This document shows, in pieces, positions 1 to 9,192 of a DNA stretch of 64,000 bases. A program made the position numbers and the translations under genes. The notes under the pieces were generated by a model, which worked only from the letters and a program-made list of their open reading frames with translations, was not told the origin of the DNA and searched no databases. Position 1 is the first letter of the stretch. Each line of letters starts with the position of its first letter. Location: the NCBI GenBank assembly GCA_040772845.1, contig JAXGXG010000001.1:4960001-5024000 (forward strand), written 5' to 3'. This DNA is from PWXP01 sp040772845. GTDB lineage: Bacteria; Planctomycetota; Planctomycetia; Pirellulales; Thermoguttaceae.

Positions 1-1980
1 TTTCCCCAGTGCAATCTTGGAAACGATCAGTGGCGTCGCAACTGCGTTCTCTGGATGATTGAACAGGCCGTATGTGCCCGTGAAGCCGGCCCCCGTCTCG
101 ATCCAAAGCCGAACCGTGTCGTATTCCGCACGAGTCAGCTTCGTGTCGTAATGGCCGCCGTCGATCTTGTTCATCAAGGGGCTTGCCCCGGTGCCGAAAC
201 CGTAGGGTGGATGATCGCCGTCTTCGCCCCAACTCTCGCACTGGCTTACCTGCTCGTGCGACACCAACGCGTACCAGCTCTGACTGAACCACTCGTTGTT
301 GTCGCCGGTAAGGATAACGCGGCCAGAAGGATTCTCGGCATTGTGACAGCGGAGGCAATGTCTGTCCCAGATGGGTTGGACATCGCGAGGGTAATCAATC
401 ACGTCGGGTACGGCAGGCACAGGTTTGATACGGCTCGGCGGCCGCTTCAGAGCCGTCAGGACGCTGCCGGTGATGCGTCGGTCGGGAGTCTCCGTGCGTG
501 GTTCGTGACATCCGACGCATCCTTGTGTTTCACCCGGCATGACCATGGTGAAGTTCTGCATGCGTTTCACGGCCACGCCTTTGGCATCCAACGCGACGAA
601 ATAGACCGCTCGCAACGCTGGGACTTCAAACGATGCCGAACCATCGGGTTCGACCGGCACGGTTCCCAGAATACGACGGAGTGTCAGGTATCCGCCATGA
701 TAGCCGGGCAGGCCGTGTTTGCTCCCCGGCTTGGGAAGATCTTCGAGCACTAGGAGCTGTCTGATCGTTCCTCGCTCGACACCTGCCATGTTGCGACCAC
801 GATAGACGTCTGTCAAAACCAGTTGGCCGGTCGTCTTCTGCAGGTTGATGCGTGAGGGGATTTGGGGCTCGCGCGTCCGGGAGCGAATCACACACGGGTC
901 GTGCACCATTTTTTCGCCGCGGTGGAATTCTTCGGTTTTCCCATTTCCGTCAAGCACCAACAGACTTTTGTCCTTCGCGACGAGAAAGCAATTTTCGGAA
1001 AGCGGATAGGGATCACGGAATCCGTCCCGACCTTGCCCCGACCCGATGCTCCAACCCAGTTTCGGGTCGTTGGGACTGACCTGTTCAGCCGCCGACCAGT
1101 CGCCGGGACCGGCCTTGACGTCGACCACCATGACGTTGCCGGCGTTTTCTCGCCGCCCGAACGCTGGCGAGAAGACCGAAACGAGCTTGTCGGCGCCGGG
1201 GATCGGCAGTGCATCGCATTTGGCGAAGAAGTCCGGATAGGGACGCCCGACACCGCCGAAAAGCACCATTTGGCCCGTGCCGTCCGGGTTCATCACCCAC
1301 AGGTCGCGGAACTTCTCGGGGTCGCGATCCGTATAATCCCAGCGCGTGTAGACAATCCGCCCGTCCGGCAGTACGGCGGGGCGATCGTCCGGAATGGCGT
1401 TTGCCGAAAGACGCAAGATGTTGCCGCCGTCTCCGTCCATTCGATATAGAATGGCCGTCGGTACGCGATTGCACGCAATGAACCGGTTGCAGCGACTCGA
1501 TGCGAAGATAATCCCACCGTCCGGCAGGTAGGCCGGATCGACGTCGTCGCAGTCGCCGAAGGTCAGTTGCCGGAATCCGCTCCCATCGGTGTTCATCTCG
1601 CAAAGGTGGTAATGATGCGTGCCGCCCTTGCGATAGGCGAAGAGGAGCTTCTTGCCGTCGTAATGCACCCGCGGATCGCGGAATCCGCCTTTGGGTTCGT
1701 CCAGCAGGACGGTCACCTTCTTCGTCCGCAGGTTGATAGTACAGAGGCGCGAGCCGTCGGGAGGATGGATGAAAGTCTGTTCATCGGCGTATTCGCCGAA
1801 GGTGGCATACCACTGATAGGCCGACGACAGGTCTCGCTCGACGAACACGATCTCTTCCGCGCCGTCCATGAGTCGGAGAGCTTCCTGCAGAAGAGGCGAC
1901 AAACCTGCTGCCCCTGCCCAGGGAGCACCGGTCAGCATCACTACGGCCAGGCTGAACGAAGCTGCGATTGTCCGGTTCAT
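1..1980 (-). CDS. HzsA-like secreted beta-propeller protein with two CXXCH motifs (3' end outside window)
   Basis: This gene is open at the window edge; 660 codons are visible, reading leftwards from ATG at 1980. The start gives a signal peptide (MNRTIAASFSLAVVMLTGAP) directly followed by mature sequence. Residues about 30-430 contain TolB/WD40-like propeller strands (for example FRDPRVHYDGKKLLFAYRK and DPAYLPDGGIIFASS). The C-terminal part has two CXXCH motifs, CVGCH at about residues 488-492 and CLRCH at about 542-546, so it probably binds c-type haem in the periplasm. This domain order matches the planctomycete proteins called HzsA-related, after the middle domain of hydrazine synthase subunit alpha; it does not imply anammox. 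It lies 44 bp downstream of the BNR-repeat gene on the same strand, so the two are probably cotranscribed. The substrate is unknown. Confidence 0.85.
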   Translation of the reverse strand, partial: MNRTIAASFSLAVVMLTGAPWAGAAGLSPLLQEALRLMDGAEEIVFVERDLSSAYQWYATFGEYADEQTFIHPPDGSRLCTINLRTKKVTVLLDEPKGGFRDPRVHYDGKKLLFAYRKGGTHHYHLCEMNTDGSGFRQLTFGDCDDVDPAYLPDGGIIFASSRCNRFIACNRVPTAILYRMDGDGGNILRLSANAIPDDRPAVLPDGRIVYTRWDYTDRDPEKFRDLWVMNPDGTGQMVLFGGVGRPYPDFFAKCDALPIPGADKLVSVFSPAFGRRENAGNVMVVDVKAGPGDWSAAEQVSPNDPKLGWSIGSGQGRDGFRDPYPLSENCFLVAKDKSLLVLDGNGKTEEFHRGEKMVHDPCVIRSRTREPQIPSRINLQKTTGQLVLTDVYRGRNMAGVERGTIRQLLVLEDLPKPGSKHGLPGYHGGYLTLRRILGTVPVEPDGSASFEVPALRAVYFVALDAKGVAVKRMQNFTMVMPGETQGCVGCHEPRTETPDRRITGSVLTALKRPPSRIKPVPAVPDVIDYPRDVQPIWDRHCLRCHNAENPSGRVILTGDNNEWFSQSWYALVSHEQVSQCESWGEDGDHPPYGFGTGASPLMNKIDGGHYDTKLTRAEYDTVRLWIETGAGFTGTYGLFNHPENAVATPLIVSKIALGK

Positions 1981-2024
1981 TTCTTGTTTCCTTCGGCAAG
2001 ATATCAAAAAGGGGCGCGTCGAGG

Positions 2025-3440
2025 CTACTGCTCGAGCGGCTCGGGGCGTGCGAATTTGCCTTCCATGTCGTAGGGTAGCCGCCATACTTGCGAACCGGCC
2101 TTGTTGGTGAAGTACAGGTGGGAGGGCGACAGCTTGTCCGGATTGCCGTCAGCCCAGAAGGCGTAGAAGTCTGGGTGGGCATTCACGGGGCGGCGGACGT
2201 ACGAGTGGTTGCGCTCGCTGCCGCGCGTGACGTCGCGTTCTTTCGCCCAGTTGGCGCCTCGATCGGTGCTGCGCCAGATGGCCACCTCGCCGCCGGCGCC
2301 CCAGCGCTGCGGTCCCGGCTCGGCGGGGGCAAAGATACGCCATGTATCGCCCTCAATGTAGATCGAGCCGACGTCGTAGTTGTGCGTGGTGCGGGTCACG
2401 TCGCTGTAATGCCACTTCCGGCCGTCCCAACGGGCAACGGTCTGATAGCGAGGCTCGCCCAGTGGCCCCGGTTCGTAACTCGCTGCGGTGACGTAGAAGA
2501 CCACCGGGTTGCCGTCGGCGTCGAACTGCGTATCGTTGATGTAGACCAGTCGCCCCTCGGCCTGGTAATTCCGCACCAGCGCCGGCCCGAGCGGGTTCTC
2601 CAGGGGCAGTTCAAGCGGCTTGCCGTCGGCCGTATGCCAGGTACGGCCCAGGTCGCGCGTCTCGGCGTAATAGAGGTTCGTCCGCCGGTCCACGCTTCCG
2701 TCCGGGTGCATCATGAAGGCGGTAATGATCCGGTCGCCAAGCTGATGGCTTACCTGGTAGTGGCCCCGCATGCCGGCAAGCTTCACGGCCTCGGTCCAGG
2801 TGCGGCCATCGTCGCTTCGGCTGAAATACAGTTCGCGTCCGCGGGTGTATTTGGTGTGCATGTGGAGGAATCCCTTCCCTGCAATCCACCACGGCTGCGG
2901 GTAGGTGAACTCGCCTTCGTAAACCTGCTCGAAGGCGTCAACACAGTAAGGCTTCACGCTGCGATAGACGAAGCCGGGCCTGCGCCGCCCTCGCCCGCTG
3001 ATGAACACCCAGAGGTGGCCGTGTTCGTCCAAGGCAATGCTGGGGTTGTCGTGCGGATCGTTCACCCCTTGCTTGTCGTGCACAATGGTGGGACGCGGAA
3101 CGACGCCCTTGCGATGATCGTAGTAGGACGCCATGCACAGCAGGTATCGCTTGCCTTCGCGGCCCGCGCCGTAGACGAAAAAGGTCTTCTCCGCTTCGGG
3201 CGAGTAGATGGCAATCGGTACGTGGTTGGCCGTATAGGTGCCCAGGCCTCCCGAATACTTGTCGCCGTGCTCGCGGAACTGCCCCAGCGTGAACCAGATG
3301 CCGCGATAGCCGTCGTCCTTCTGAGAGGCAACCACCGGCCGCTGTACCTCGGCCTTGCCCTCGTCCGGCCGGGCCGTGGCAGCGAAACCGACAGCGATTG
3401 CAAGCGAGGCGAGGCATGGAATCGTTAGGCGAAGGGACAT
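2025..3440 (-). CDS. BNR-repeat (sialidase-fold) secreted protein
   Basis: 471 aa with an N-terminal signal peptide (MSLRLTIPCLASLAIAVGFA...). The body carries repeated beta-propeller blades with Asp-box-like turns, such as SRSDDGRTWTEA near residue 210 and RSTDRGANWAKE near residue 390. It matches the BNR_4 type of family (BNR repeat-containing family member), found in secreted glycan-related proteins of Planctomycetes and Bacteroidetes. A true sialidase would need an Arg triad and a Tyr/Glu pair, which cannot be assigned here, so the enzymatic activity is open. It sits 44 bp upstream of the HzsA-like gene on the same strand and is presumably the first gene of that pair. Confidence 0.85.
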   Translation of the reverse strand: MSLRLTIPCLASLAIAVGFAATARPDEGKAEVQRPVVASQKDDGYRGIWFTLGQFREHGDKYSGGLGTYTANHVPIAIYSPEAEKTFFVYGAGREGKRYLLCMASYYDHRKGVVPRPTIVHDKQGVNDPHDNPSIALDEHGHLWVFISGRGRRRPGFVYRSVKPYCVDAFEQVYEGEFTYPQPWWIAGKGFLHMHTKYTRGRELYFSRSDDGRTWTEAVKLAGMRGHYQVSHQLGDRIITAFMMHPDGSVDRRTNLYYAETRDLGRTWHTADGKPLELPLENPLGPALVRNYQAEGRLVYINDTQFDADGNPVVFYVTAASYEPGPLGEPRYQTVARWDGRKWHYSDVTRTTHNYDVGSIYIEGDTWRIFAPAEPGPQRWGAGGEVAIWRSTDRGANWAKERDVTRGSERNHSYVRRPVNAHPDFYAFWADGNPDKLSPSHLYFTNKAGSQVWRLPYDMEGKFARPEPLEQ

Positions 3441-3842
3441 GGTTGGGTTCTCCCTGGTTCGAAATCACCGTTACGCAAACGCACTCCAGGCTACCGTATC
3501 GGCGACGGTCTGTCAAACGCACCGTTTGAAGCGATTATGGCGGCAGTTCCATGTCGGCTGCGCAGCCGACTCCGTGTCGCAGTTGCCCACCTGCGTGGCG
3601 TAGCGTACGATCCAGAAAGGGGTGCCCGCTTGGGCCGCACCCATGCGGTTGGCCATCTGTGTTGAAGCGCGATGGCAATGAGGCGTTCGCGGTAGGATTT
3701 GCGAGCCTGGATTTCAGATTTCAGATTTGAGATTTGAGATTTGAGATTTGAGATTCGCCACCGGACACCTATTACCTGCCGGGTGACGACTTGGGGGCTT
3801 GGATTTGCGAGGGTGTGGAAGTGGATCGTAGTGGGAGTTTCC
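3441..3842. other. intergenic region between divergent BNR gene and ABC operon
   Basis: No gene is supported in these 402 bp. It holds an 18-bp perfect palindrome, GTCGGCTGCGCAGCCGAC (3553-3570), and a run of 7-bp tandem repeats (3710-3751). An open frame extends from 3741 into the ATPase gene, but its first part is the tandem repeat and it has no ABC homology, so I treat it as non-coding. Confidence 0.7.
3710..3751. repeat. 7-bp tandem repeat, 6 units (GATTTCA/GATTTGA)
   Basis: Two GATTTCA units are followed by four GATTTGA units without interruption. The region is far more AT-rich than its surroundings and lies in the divergent spacer upstream of the ABC export operon. Confidence 0.9.
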
Positions 3843-4595
3843 ATGCACGGCGAGCGAGACGGCGACAATAGCCGCAACGGTGACAACAACAGCAGCGCCT
3901 TGCTTCGGCTGGAAGCGGTGGAGAAGACCTTCTTCATGGGCGAGGTTCAGGTTCGCGCTGCGCGCCACGTGTCGCTGGAGATTCGCCGGGGCGAGTTCCT
4001 TGTGATGGCGGGGCCCAGCGGTTCCGGTAAGACGACGTTGCTGAACCTTGTGGGTGGTTTGGACTCGCCGACCAGCGGCCGGCTCTTCTTCCGCGACCGC
4101 GAGATGACCCGCTGGAGCCAGCCGGAACTGACCAGCTACCGCCGCGATAGCGTGGGATTCGTCTTCCAGTTCTATAATCTGGTGCCGAACCTCAGCGCGT
4201 TGGAGAACGTGATGGTGGCCACGGAACTCAGCCGGGAGCCGATGGACCCGATGGACGCGCTGGCCAAGGTCGATCTGGCGGACCGGGCCGACCATTTCCC
4301 TGCCCAACTTTCCGGCGGCGAACAGCAGCGGGTTTCCATCGCCCGCGCGATTGCCAAAAACCCGGAACTGCTTCTATGCGACGAGCCCACCGGGGCATTG
4401 GACTTTGAAACGGGCAAACGAGTGCTCCGCCTGCTGGTCGATTTGAAGAACGATCTGGGCACGACCATCGTGGTGATTACGCACAACACGGCCATTGCCG
4501 GCGTTGCTGACCGAGTGGTGCATTTGCGCAGCGGCGAGGTGACGGAGGTGGATCGCAACGAGCGGCCCTTGCCGCCCGAGGAGGTGGTCTGGTGA
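3843..4595 (+). CDS. ABC transporter ATP-binding protein, MacB/LolD type
   Basis: 250 aa from ATG 3843. ATPase of an export-type ABC system that powers the FtsX-like permease encoded next to it. All nucleotide-binding motifs are present: Walker A GPSGSGKTT at residues 57-65, a Q-loop in FVFQFYNLVP, signature LSGGEQQRVSIARA, Walker B LLLCDEPTGALD and the switch histidine in VITHN. This is the pattern of the LolD/MacB/FtsE group. The stop codon overlaps the GTG start of the permease by 4 bp, indicating translational coupling. The first 20 residues after the start are low-complexity and Asn-rich. A longer reading frame from 3741 is less likely because it begins inside a tandem repeat. Confidence 0.93.
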   Translation: MHGERDGDNSRNGDNNSSALLRLEAVEKTFFMGEVQVRAARHVSLEIRRGEFLVMAGPSGSGKTTLLNLVGGLDSPTSGRLFFRDREMTRWSQPELTSYRRDSVGFVFQFYNLVPNLSALENVMVATELSREPMDPMDALAKVDLADRADHFPAQLSGGEQQRVSIARAIAKNPELLLCDEPTGALDFETGKRVLRLLVDLKNDLGTTIVVITHNTAIAGVADRVVHLRSGEVTEVDRNERPLPPEEVVW

Positions 4596-6988
4596 GTATG
4601 CTCAACCGCAAACTCGGCCGCGACCTGCGAGCCTCGTGGGGAACGCTCCTGGCGATTACGGGCATTATCGTGGTGGGCGTGGCGTGTTTTGTGGCGATGG
4701 GTTCGTCCTATCGGAACCTGAAAGAGGCGAAGCGCGATTACTACAATCGCTGCCTCATGCCCGACTTCTGGATCGACCTGAAAAAGGCGCCGGTAACGGA
4801 ACTCGAAGCCCTCGACTCTTTGCCGGGTGTTGCCGCCATACGGTCTCGCATCCGATTTGCGGCCACCGTTTCGTTGCCTGGCGTCGTGCGGCCGCTGAAC
4901 GCGATCGTCCTGTCCATGCCTGACCGGCGCAAGCCCGTACTGGCCGATATCGTATTGCAAAGCGGCGGGTATTTCACCGACCGGCGCGACAACGAGGTCA
5001 TTGTCAACGATGCCTTCGCCAAGCATCATCGACTCGTTCCGGGCGACTCGATTCATCTGATCCTGAACAACAGGCGCGAAGACTTCCTGATTGTCGGCAC
5101 GGCCATTGCCAGCGAGTTCACCTACCTGCTGGGACCCGGCGCTCTTGTCCCCGATCCGGAACACCTGGGCGTCTTCTATATCAAACGCACCTATGCCGAA
5201 GACGCGTTCGACTTCGATGGCGCCGCGAACGAAGTTCTGGGCCGGTTGGCTTCGGTGGGTGGAAATGGCGAGGACCGCAAGCGGGATACGACCCTCGTGC
5301 TGCGGCAGGCGGAACGGCTTCTGGAGCCTTACGGGGTGATCACCACGACTCCCTTGGCCGAGCAGGTGTCCAACCAGTCGCTCAGTCAGGAGATCGATGG
5401 ACTGCGTATCTTCGCCCTTTTCATGCCCATCAGCTTTCTGGCCGTGGCGGCCCTGGTGCTCAATGTCCTGCTGAGCCGACTGGCCGATCAGCAGCGCATG
5501 GTGGTCGGGACGCTGAAGGCGCTGGGATACACCGACACCGAAGTGTTCGTTCATTTTCTGAAGTTTGCGACAACCATCGGCGTGGCAGGTGGAGTGGTTG
5601 GTTGCGCGGCGGGCTATTGGCTGGCAGAGGGCATGACGGAGATCTACCGCGATTTCTTCGAGTTCCCGAACCTGGTGAACCGGTTCTCCTTCGGTCTTCA
5701 GGGGACGGGGTTGGCCATTAGTGTCCTATGCGCCGTGGTCGGCAGCGTGCGAGGGACACGGGCCGTGCTGCGGCTGGAGCCGGCTCAGGCCATGCGGCCG
5801 AAGCCGCCGCGGCAGGGCGGCGCCATACTGCTGGAGCGTGTCGCCTGGCTCTGGACTCGCCTGTCGAGCCGGTGGCGCATGGTGCTGCGCAGCGTGATAC
5901 GCAATCATACGCGCACCGCGGCCGGTGTGTTTGCCGCGACCATGGGTTCGGCAGTCCTGGTGAGCGGCTTCATGATGGCGCGAGCGACCGAGTATCTCAT
6001 CGAATTTCAGTTCCAGTGGGTGCAGCACAGCGATATGGACCTGGTTTTCAAGGACGAACGGTCGGTGGAGGCGTTGGAAGAGGCACGGCGACTGCCTGGC
6101 GTCGATGGGGCCGAGCCCGTGCTGAATGTGGCCGGAACGTTCTATCACGGCCCGCGCGAGAAGAAGATGGGGATTACGGGGCTGCTGCCCGACGCGCGTC
6201 TGACGGTGCCGCGCGACCGTAATGCCCGGCCGATCCGCATTCCGGCCTCCGGAATTGCCATAAGCCGTATTCTGGCCGAAACGCTCGACGTGCGCCCGGG
6301 CGAATACATTGTCTTTCGACCGTCCAGGGGCCTTCAGCGGAGGCGCCGCATTCCCGTGGCTGAAATCACGGACAGCTACGTCGGTTCGGCCGTATACGCC
6401 GATATCCATTATCTCAGTCGCCTCGTCGGCGAGGAAATGGCCCTCAACGGCGCCCAACTCTCCGTAGACATGCGCCCTCGGGAGGCTGACGCCTTGTACC
6501 GGTCGCTCAAGGAACTGCCAGGCGTGCAGGGCGTCTATTCGCGCCACGATCTGATTGCGAACCTCCGCGAAACGGTTATCCAGCATATGGACGTGTTTAT
6601 CGGTTTTCTGATCGGATTTGCAGGCGTGGTGTTCTTCGGGAGTATTCTGAATGCGTCGCTGGTGAACCTGGCGGAGCGACAACGGGAACTGGCGACGCTT
6701 CGGGTGCTCGGTTACGGCCCGTGGCAGATCGGCAGCCTTATGTTGCGCGAGAGTCTGATTGTTACCTTGATTGGCGCCGTGCTCGGGATGCCGCTGGGCT
6801 ACTTTCTGACCGTCTGGATGGCGCGCCTTTACAAGAGCGAAATGTATCGCTTCCCCGTGGTCTCGGGACCGGACGTGTATCTGTACACGCTCTTCTGGGG
6901 AATCGTTTTTGCCCTTGCAGCACACGTGTTTGTACAACGTTCCATTCATAGGACCGACTGGCTGGAGGCGTTGCAGGCGAAGGAATAA
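4592..6988 (+). CDS. ABC transporter permease with two FtsX domains
   Basis: 798 aa from GTG 4592, which overlaps the ATPase stop (GTGA); an ATG two codons downstream is an alternative start. The protein is a tandem of two MacB/FtsX-type halves. Each has an N-terminal membrane segment (near residues 20-40 and 440-460), a periplasmic domain, and three closing membrane segments (about 275-395 and 670-780). The motif ERQRELATLRVLGYGPWQI in the second half is typical of FtsX domains. The length fits the fused permeases of Planctomycetes and other double-membrane bacteria. With the ATPase and the HlyD-like adaptor it should form an inner-membrane export complex; the cargo (lipoprotein, peptide, lipid or drug) cannot be read from the sequence. 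Confidence 0.92.
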   Translation: MSMLNRKLGRDLRASWGTLLAITGIIVVGVACFVAMGSSYRNLKEAKRDYYNRCLMPDFWIDLKKAPVTELEALDSLPGVAAIRSRIRFAATVSLPGVVRPLNAIVLSMPDRRKPVLADIVLQSGGYFTDRRDNEVIVNDAFAKHHRLVPGDSIHLILNNRREDFLIVGTAIASEFTYLLGPGALVPDPEHLGVFYIKRTYAEDAFDFDGAANEVLGRLASVGGNGEDRKRDTTLVLRQAERLLEPYGVITTTPLAEQVSNQSLSQEIDGLRIFALFMPISFLAVAALVLNVLLSRLADQQRMVVGTLKALGYTDTEVFVHFLKFATTIGVAGGVVGCAAGYWLAEGMTEIYRDFFEFPNLVNRFSFGLQGTGLAISVLCAVVGSVRGTRAVLRLEPAQAMRPKPPRQGGAILLERVAWLWTRLSSRWRMVLRSVIRNHTRTAAGVFAATMGSAVLVSGFMMARATEYLIEFQFQWVQHSDMDLVFKDERSVEALEEARRLPGVDGAEPVLNVAGTFYHGPREKKMGITGLLPDARLTVPRDRNARPIRIPASGIAISRILAETLDVRPGEYIVFRPSRGLQRRRRIPVAEITDSYVGSAVYADIHYLSRLVGEEMALNGAQLSVDMRPREADALYRSLKELPGVQGVYSRHDLIANLRETVIQHMDVFIGFLIGFAGVVFFGSILNASLVNLAERQRELATLRVLGYGPWQIGSLMLRESLIVTLIGAVLGMPLGYFLTVWMARLYKSEMYRFPVVSGPDVYLYTLFWGIVFALAAHVFVQRSIHRTDWLEALQAKE

Positions 6989-7015
6989 ACGCCGCTTCAA
7001 CAACGGGGAATACGT

Positions 7016-8386
7016 ATGAAACGGAAATACTGGATCCTTTGGTCGGGCGTCGGCGCGGCAATGGTCGCACTGGGATGCTTGGCCTATGCCCTGCAGTCCG
7101 ACGTGCCGGTCCGCGCCGTCCGAACCGAGAAGGCAACCATTCGTCAATTCGTCGACGAGCAGGCGAAGACGCGCCTTCCGCACACGTACGTGGTCAGCAT
7201 GCCGCTGTCCGGCCGTTTGGCCGCCGAGCCGATCGCCCAGATGCGCGAGGGGACACGTGTGCGCGAAGGAGAGGTCGTTGCTCGGCTCGTGGCGGAGGAC
7301 CTCGACATTGCGGTGCGCGAAGCGCGGGCGCGCGTTGCCCGTCTCGATGCGGCGGTTCTGGAAAACGCCGACGTGGGCGTCGAGCAGACTGCCGCACAAG
7401 AGGCGCAGAAGATGGCCGACGCCGTTGCGGAAGCAACCAAGGCCGTCGCTGCCCGGATCGAGGCAAGCCGCACAAACCTCGAATATGCCCGCGCCCATCT
7501 CGCCCGAACGCTGGAACTGCGACGCACCAATGCCCGTACGGAGGATGAGTACGAACTTGCCATCGTGCAACATGCCGAGGCCGCGGCAACCTATCGGCAG
7601 GATCAATTGGCTTATGCCGCCATGCTTGCCATGCAGGCGGCCACCGACCTCATGCCGGAAATGGTGCGACAGTACATCGAACGGAAACTCGGCGAGGGCG
7701 CCAAGGTGCTCCAGAGACAACAGGACGAAATGCAGGCCGTTTTGGACCGGGCCTTGAAGGATCAGCAACGTGGCATTCTGCAGAGCCCCATCGATGGCAT
7801 CGTGCTTGCGCAGCAGGCAGACAACGAACGGTTTGTCGCCGCCGGCGAGGTCCTGCTCGAAATCGGCCGTATCGAGGACATTCAAATCGAGGCCGACCTG
7901 CTGACCATCGATGCCGTAGACGTCGCGCCGGGCGATTCCGTAGAGATCTACGGGCCCGCCGTGGGCGAAACGCCTGCCCACGGAACGGTCGCCCAGGTCT
8001 ATCCTGCCGGTTTCACCAAACTGAGTTCCCTGGGCGTGGAGCAACAGCGCGTCAAGGTGGTGGTTGCCATCGACCCGGCCGACCGTATCCGATTGATTGA
8101 CAAGCGGCGCATGGCCGTCGGCTATCGAGTTCGCATCCGGATAACGACAACGACAAAGCAGGACGCCCTGGTGCTGCCGCGTACCGCCCTGTTCCGCGGT
8201 AGTGACGGCCGCTGGCGCGTCTTTGCCATCCGCGACGGCGCAGCCCGCGAGCAAGTTGTACAACTCGGCCTGGCCAACGACCAGCAGGCGGAGGTCACTG
8301 CCGGCCTGGAACCGGGCGAAATGGTCGTGGACGTACCTGACAGTTCCCTGGAGGATGGCGTTCGGGTCACCGTCCAGTCGGAGTAG
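7016..8386 (+). CDS. HlyD/MacA-like periplasmic adaptor (membrane fusion protein)
   Basis: 456 aa. One N-terminal membrane anchor (about residues 8-25) is followed by the first lipoyl half (LSGRLAAEPIAQMREGTRVREGE), a long Ala- and charge-rich alpha-helical hairpin (about 95-245), the second lipoyl half (LQSPIDGIVLAQ) and beta-barrel and membrane-proximal domains. The C-terminal LGLANDQQAEVTAGLEPGEM resembles the end of RND/ABC adaptors. It begins 27 bp after the permease stop, so it is the third gene of the export operon. It would link the permease to an outer-membrane channel; no TolC-like gene is in view. Confidence 0.93.
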   Translation: MKRKYWILWSGVGAAMVALGCLAYALQSDVPVRAVRTEKATIRQFVDEQAKTRLPHTYVVSMPLSGRLAAEPIAQMREGTRVREGEVVARLVAEDLDIAVREARARVARLDAAVLENADVGVEQTAAQEAQKMADAVAEATKAVAARIEASRTNLEYARAHLARTLELRRTNARTEDEYELAIVQHAEAAATYRQDQLAYAAMLAMQAATDLMPEMVRQYIERKLGEGAKVLQRQQDEMQAVLDRALKDQQRGILQSPIDGIVLAQQADNERFVAAGEVLLEIGRIEDIQIEADLLTIDAVDVAPGDSVEIYGPAVGETPAHGTVAQVYPAGFTKLSSLGVEQQRVKVVVAIDPADRIRLIDKRRMAVGYRVRIRITTTTKQDALVLPRTALFRGSDGRWRVFAIRDGAAREQVVQLGLANDQQAEVTAGLEPGEMVVDVPDSSLEDGVRVTVQSE

Positions 8387-8500
8387 CCGCGGTCCGACAT
8401 TGGGCGAATCCGGTGCTAGAATACGATAGGATGCCGACGACTTCATTCCACCGGCCCCGACCCTGTTGACCTCAAGCCCTATAAGCCGCAGAAGCTGGAC

Positions 8501-8824
8501 TTGACAACGACCCTCGCCATTTCAGAACAAGTGCAGTCGCTCCGAGACAATCCGTCGGTCCAGGGACTACTTGCGGCCCTGGACGGTCAAACACGTGAAT
8601 CGGTCCTTTCCCTGCTCGCGTCCATGAGCGAAGACATCCTGGAGGGGGTGCTTGAAGCGATTGAGCAGCTCGATCGGTCCGACGCCAGCGTGAACACCCT
8701 GGTAGCCCTCCTGAAGGGTAAGTGCGATTCAGCCAACTTGGACGAACATTGCCAGGAGGCTTTGCACGCGTTATACAAGGCAGCAAAGGAGCAGGCGAAT
8801 CGCTCGTGGGATCCTCTTCTGTAA
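8501..8824 (+). CDS. small hypothetical protein, TTG start
   Basis: 107 aa, unrecognised. No ATG or GTG exists in frame between the upstream stop (8417-8419) and the TTG at 8501. The predicted protein is helical and acidic (for example LLASMSEDILEGVLEAIEQL) with no signal peptide. Codon use looks like its neighbours, with G or C frequent in third positions, and this is the main reason to accept it. It follows the adaptor gene by 114 bp and could be a fourth operon member. A fortuitous open frame cannot be excluded. Confidence 0.45.
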   Translation: MTTTLAISEQVQSLRDNPSVQGLLAALDGQTRESVLSLLASMSEDILEGVLEAIEQLDRSDASVNTLVALLKGKCDSANLDEHCQEALHALYKAAKEQANRSWDPLL

Positions 8825-9192
8825 TCGATCCCCCGAATGGTGTATGCGGTGTCTCGGCAATTGGCAATCTGTACCGGTAAGAATGCCGCAGGTCAGGCAT
8901 GGAGACATGAAGTGCCTGGGCCCAACCGCAGAAGTCAGATGCGTCCGGGCGACGCGGGGCAGAAATCCTGTCGCGGACATGGCATTTTTGGGGGGTGTCG
9001 CTCGGATATTGCGTGTCCGCTGCTTGATTTGCCCAGCTTACCCAATTATGATCAATAGAGTGGAGCGTGGACTGCGCGGCGTCGTGTCGCGTTGGCAGGC
9101 GTTGCTGCATGTTGTTCGCCCTCGGTCCAAGCCTCTCGCTTGCTGAGATTGGAACGGATCATCACCTTCTTCCGAAACTGGAGAGATTTGGC
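8825..9192. other. intergenic region with promoter for the DUF1598-like gene
   Basis: No gene is supported in these 368 bp. The only clear signal is the promoter-like pair at 9024-9052. Confidence 0.6.
9024..9052 (+). promoter_or_regulatory. sigma70-like promoter
   Basis: TTGATT at 9024-9029, a 17-nt spacer, then TATGAT at 9047-9052. It lies 140 nt upstream of the ATG at 9193 in the right orientation. Confidence 0.55.

Noticed and set aside
1..1980. Anammox hydrazine synthase
   Set aside because: Only the HzsA-like middle domain and two haem motifs are seen; no HzsB/C genes, and the surroundings are heterotrophic.
2088..3428. 446-codon open frame antisense to the BNR-repeat gene
   Set aside because: No recognisable domain; the opposite strand encodes a protein with a signal peptide and Asp-box repeats.
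4172..5554. 460-codon minus-strand open frame
   Set aside because: Shadow of the ATPase/permease genes, with low-complexity basic composition.
5726..8446. 906-codon open frame on the minus strand opposite the permease and adaptor genes
   Set aside because: It is a shadow of G+C-rich genes on the + strand; its translation is His/Arg/Gln-rich with no domain, and the + strand genes have full family motifs.
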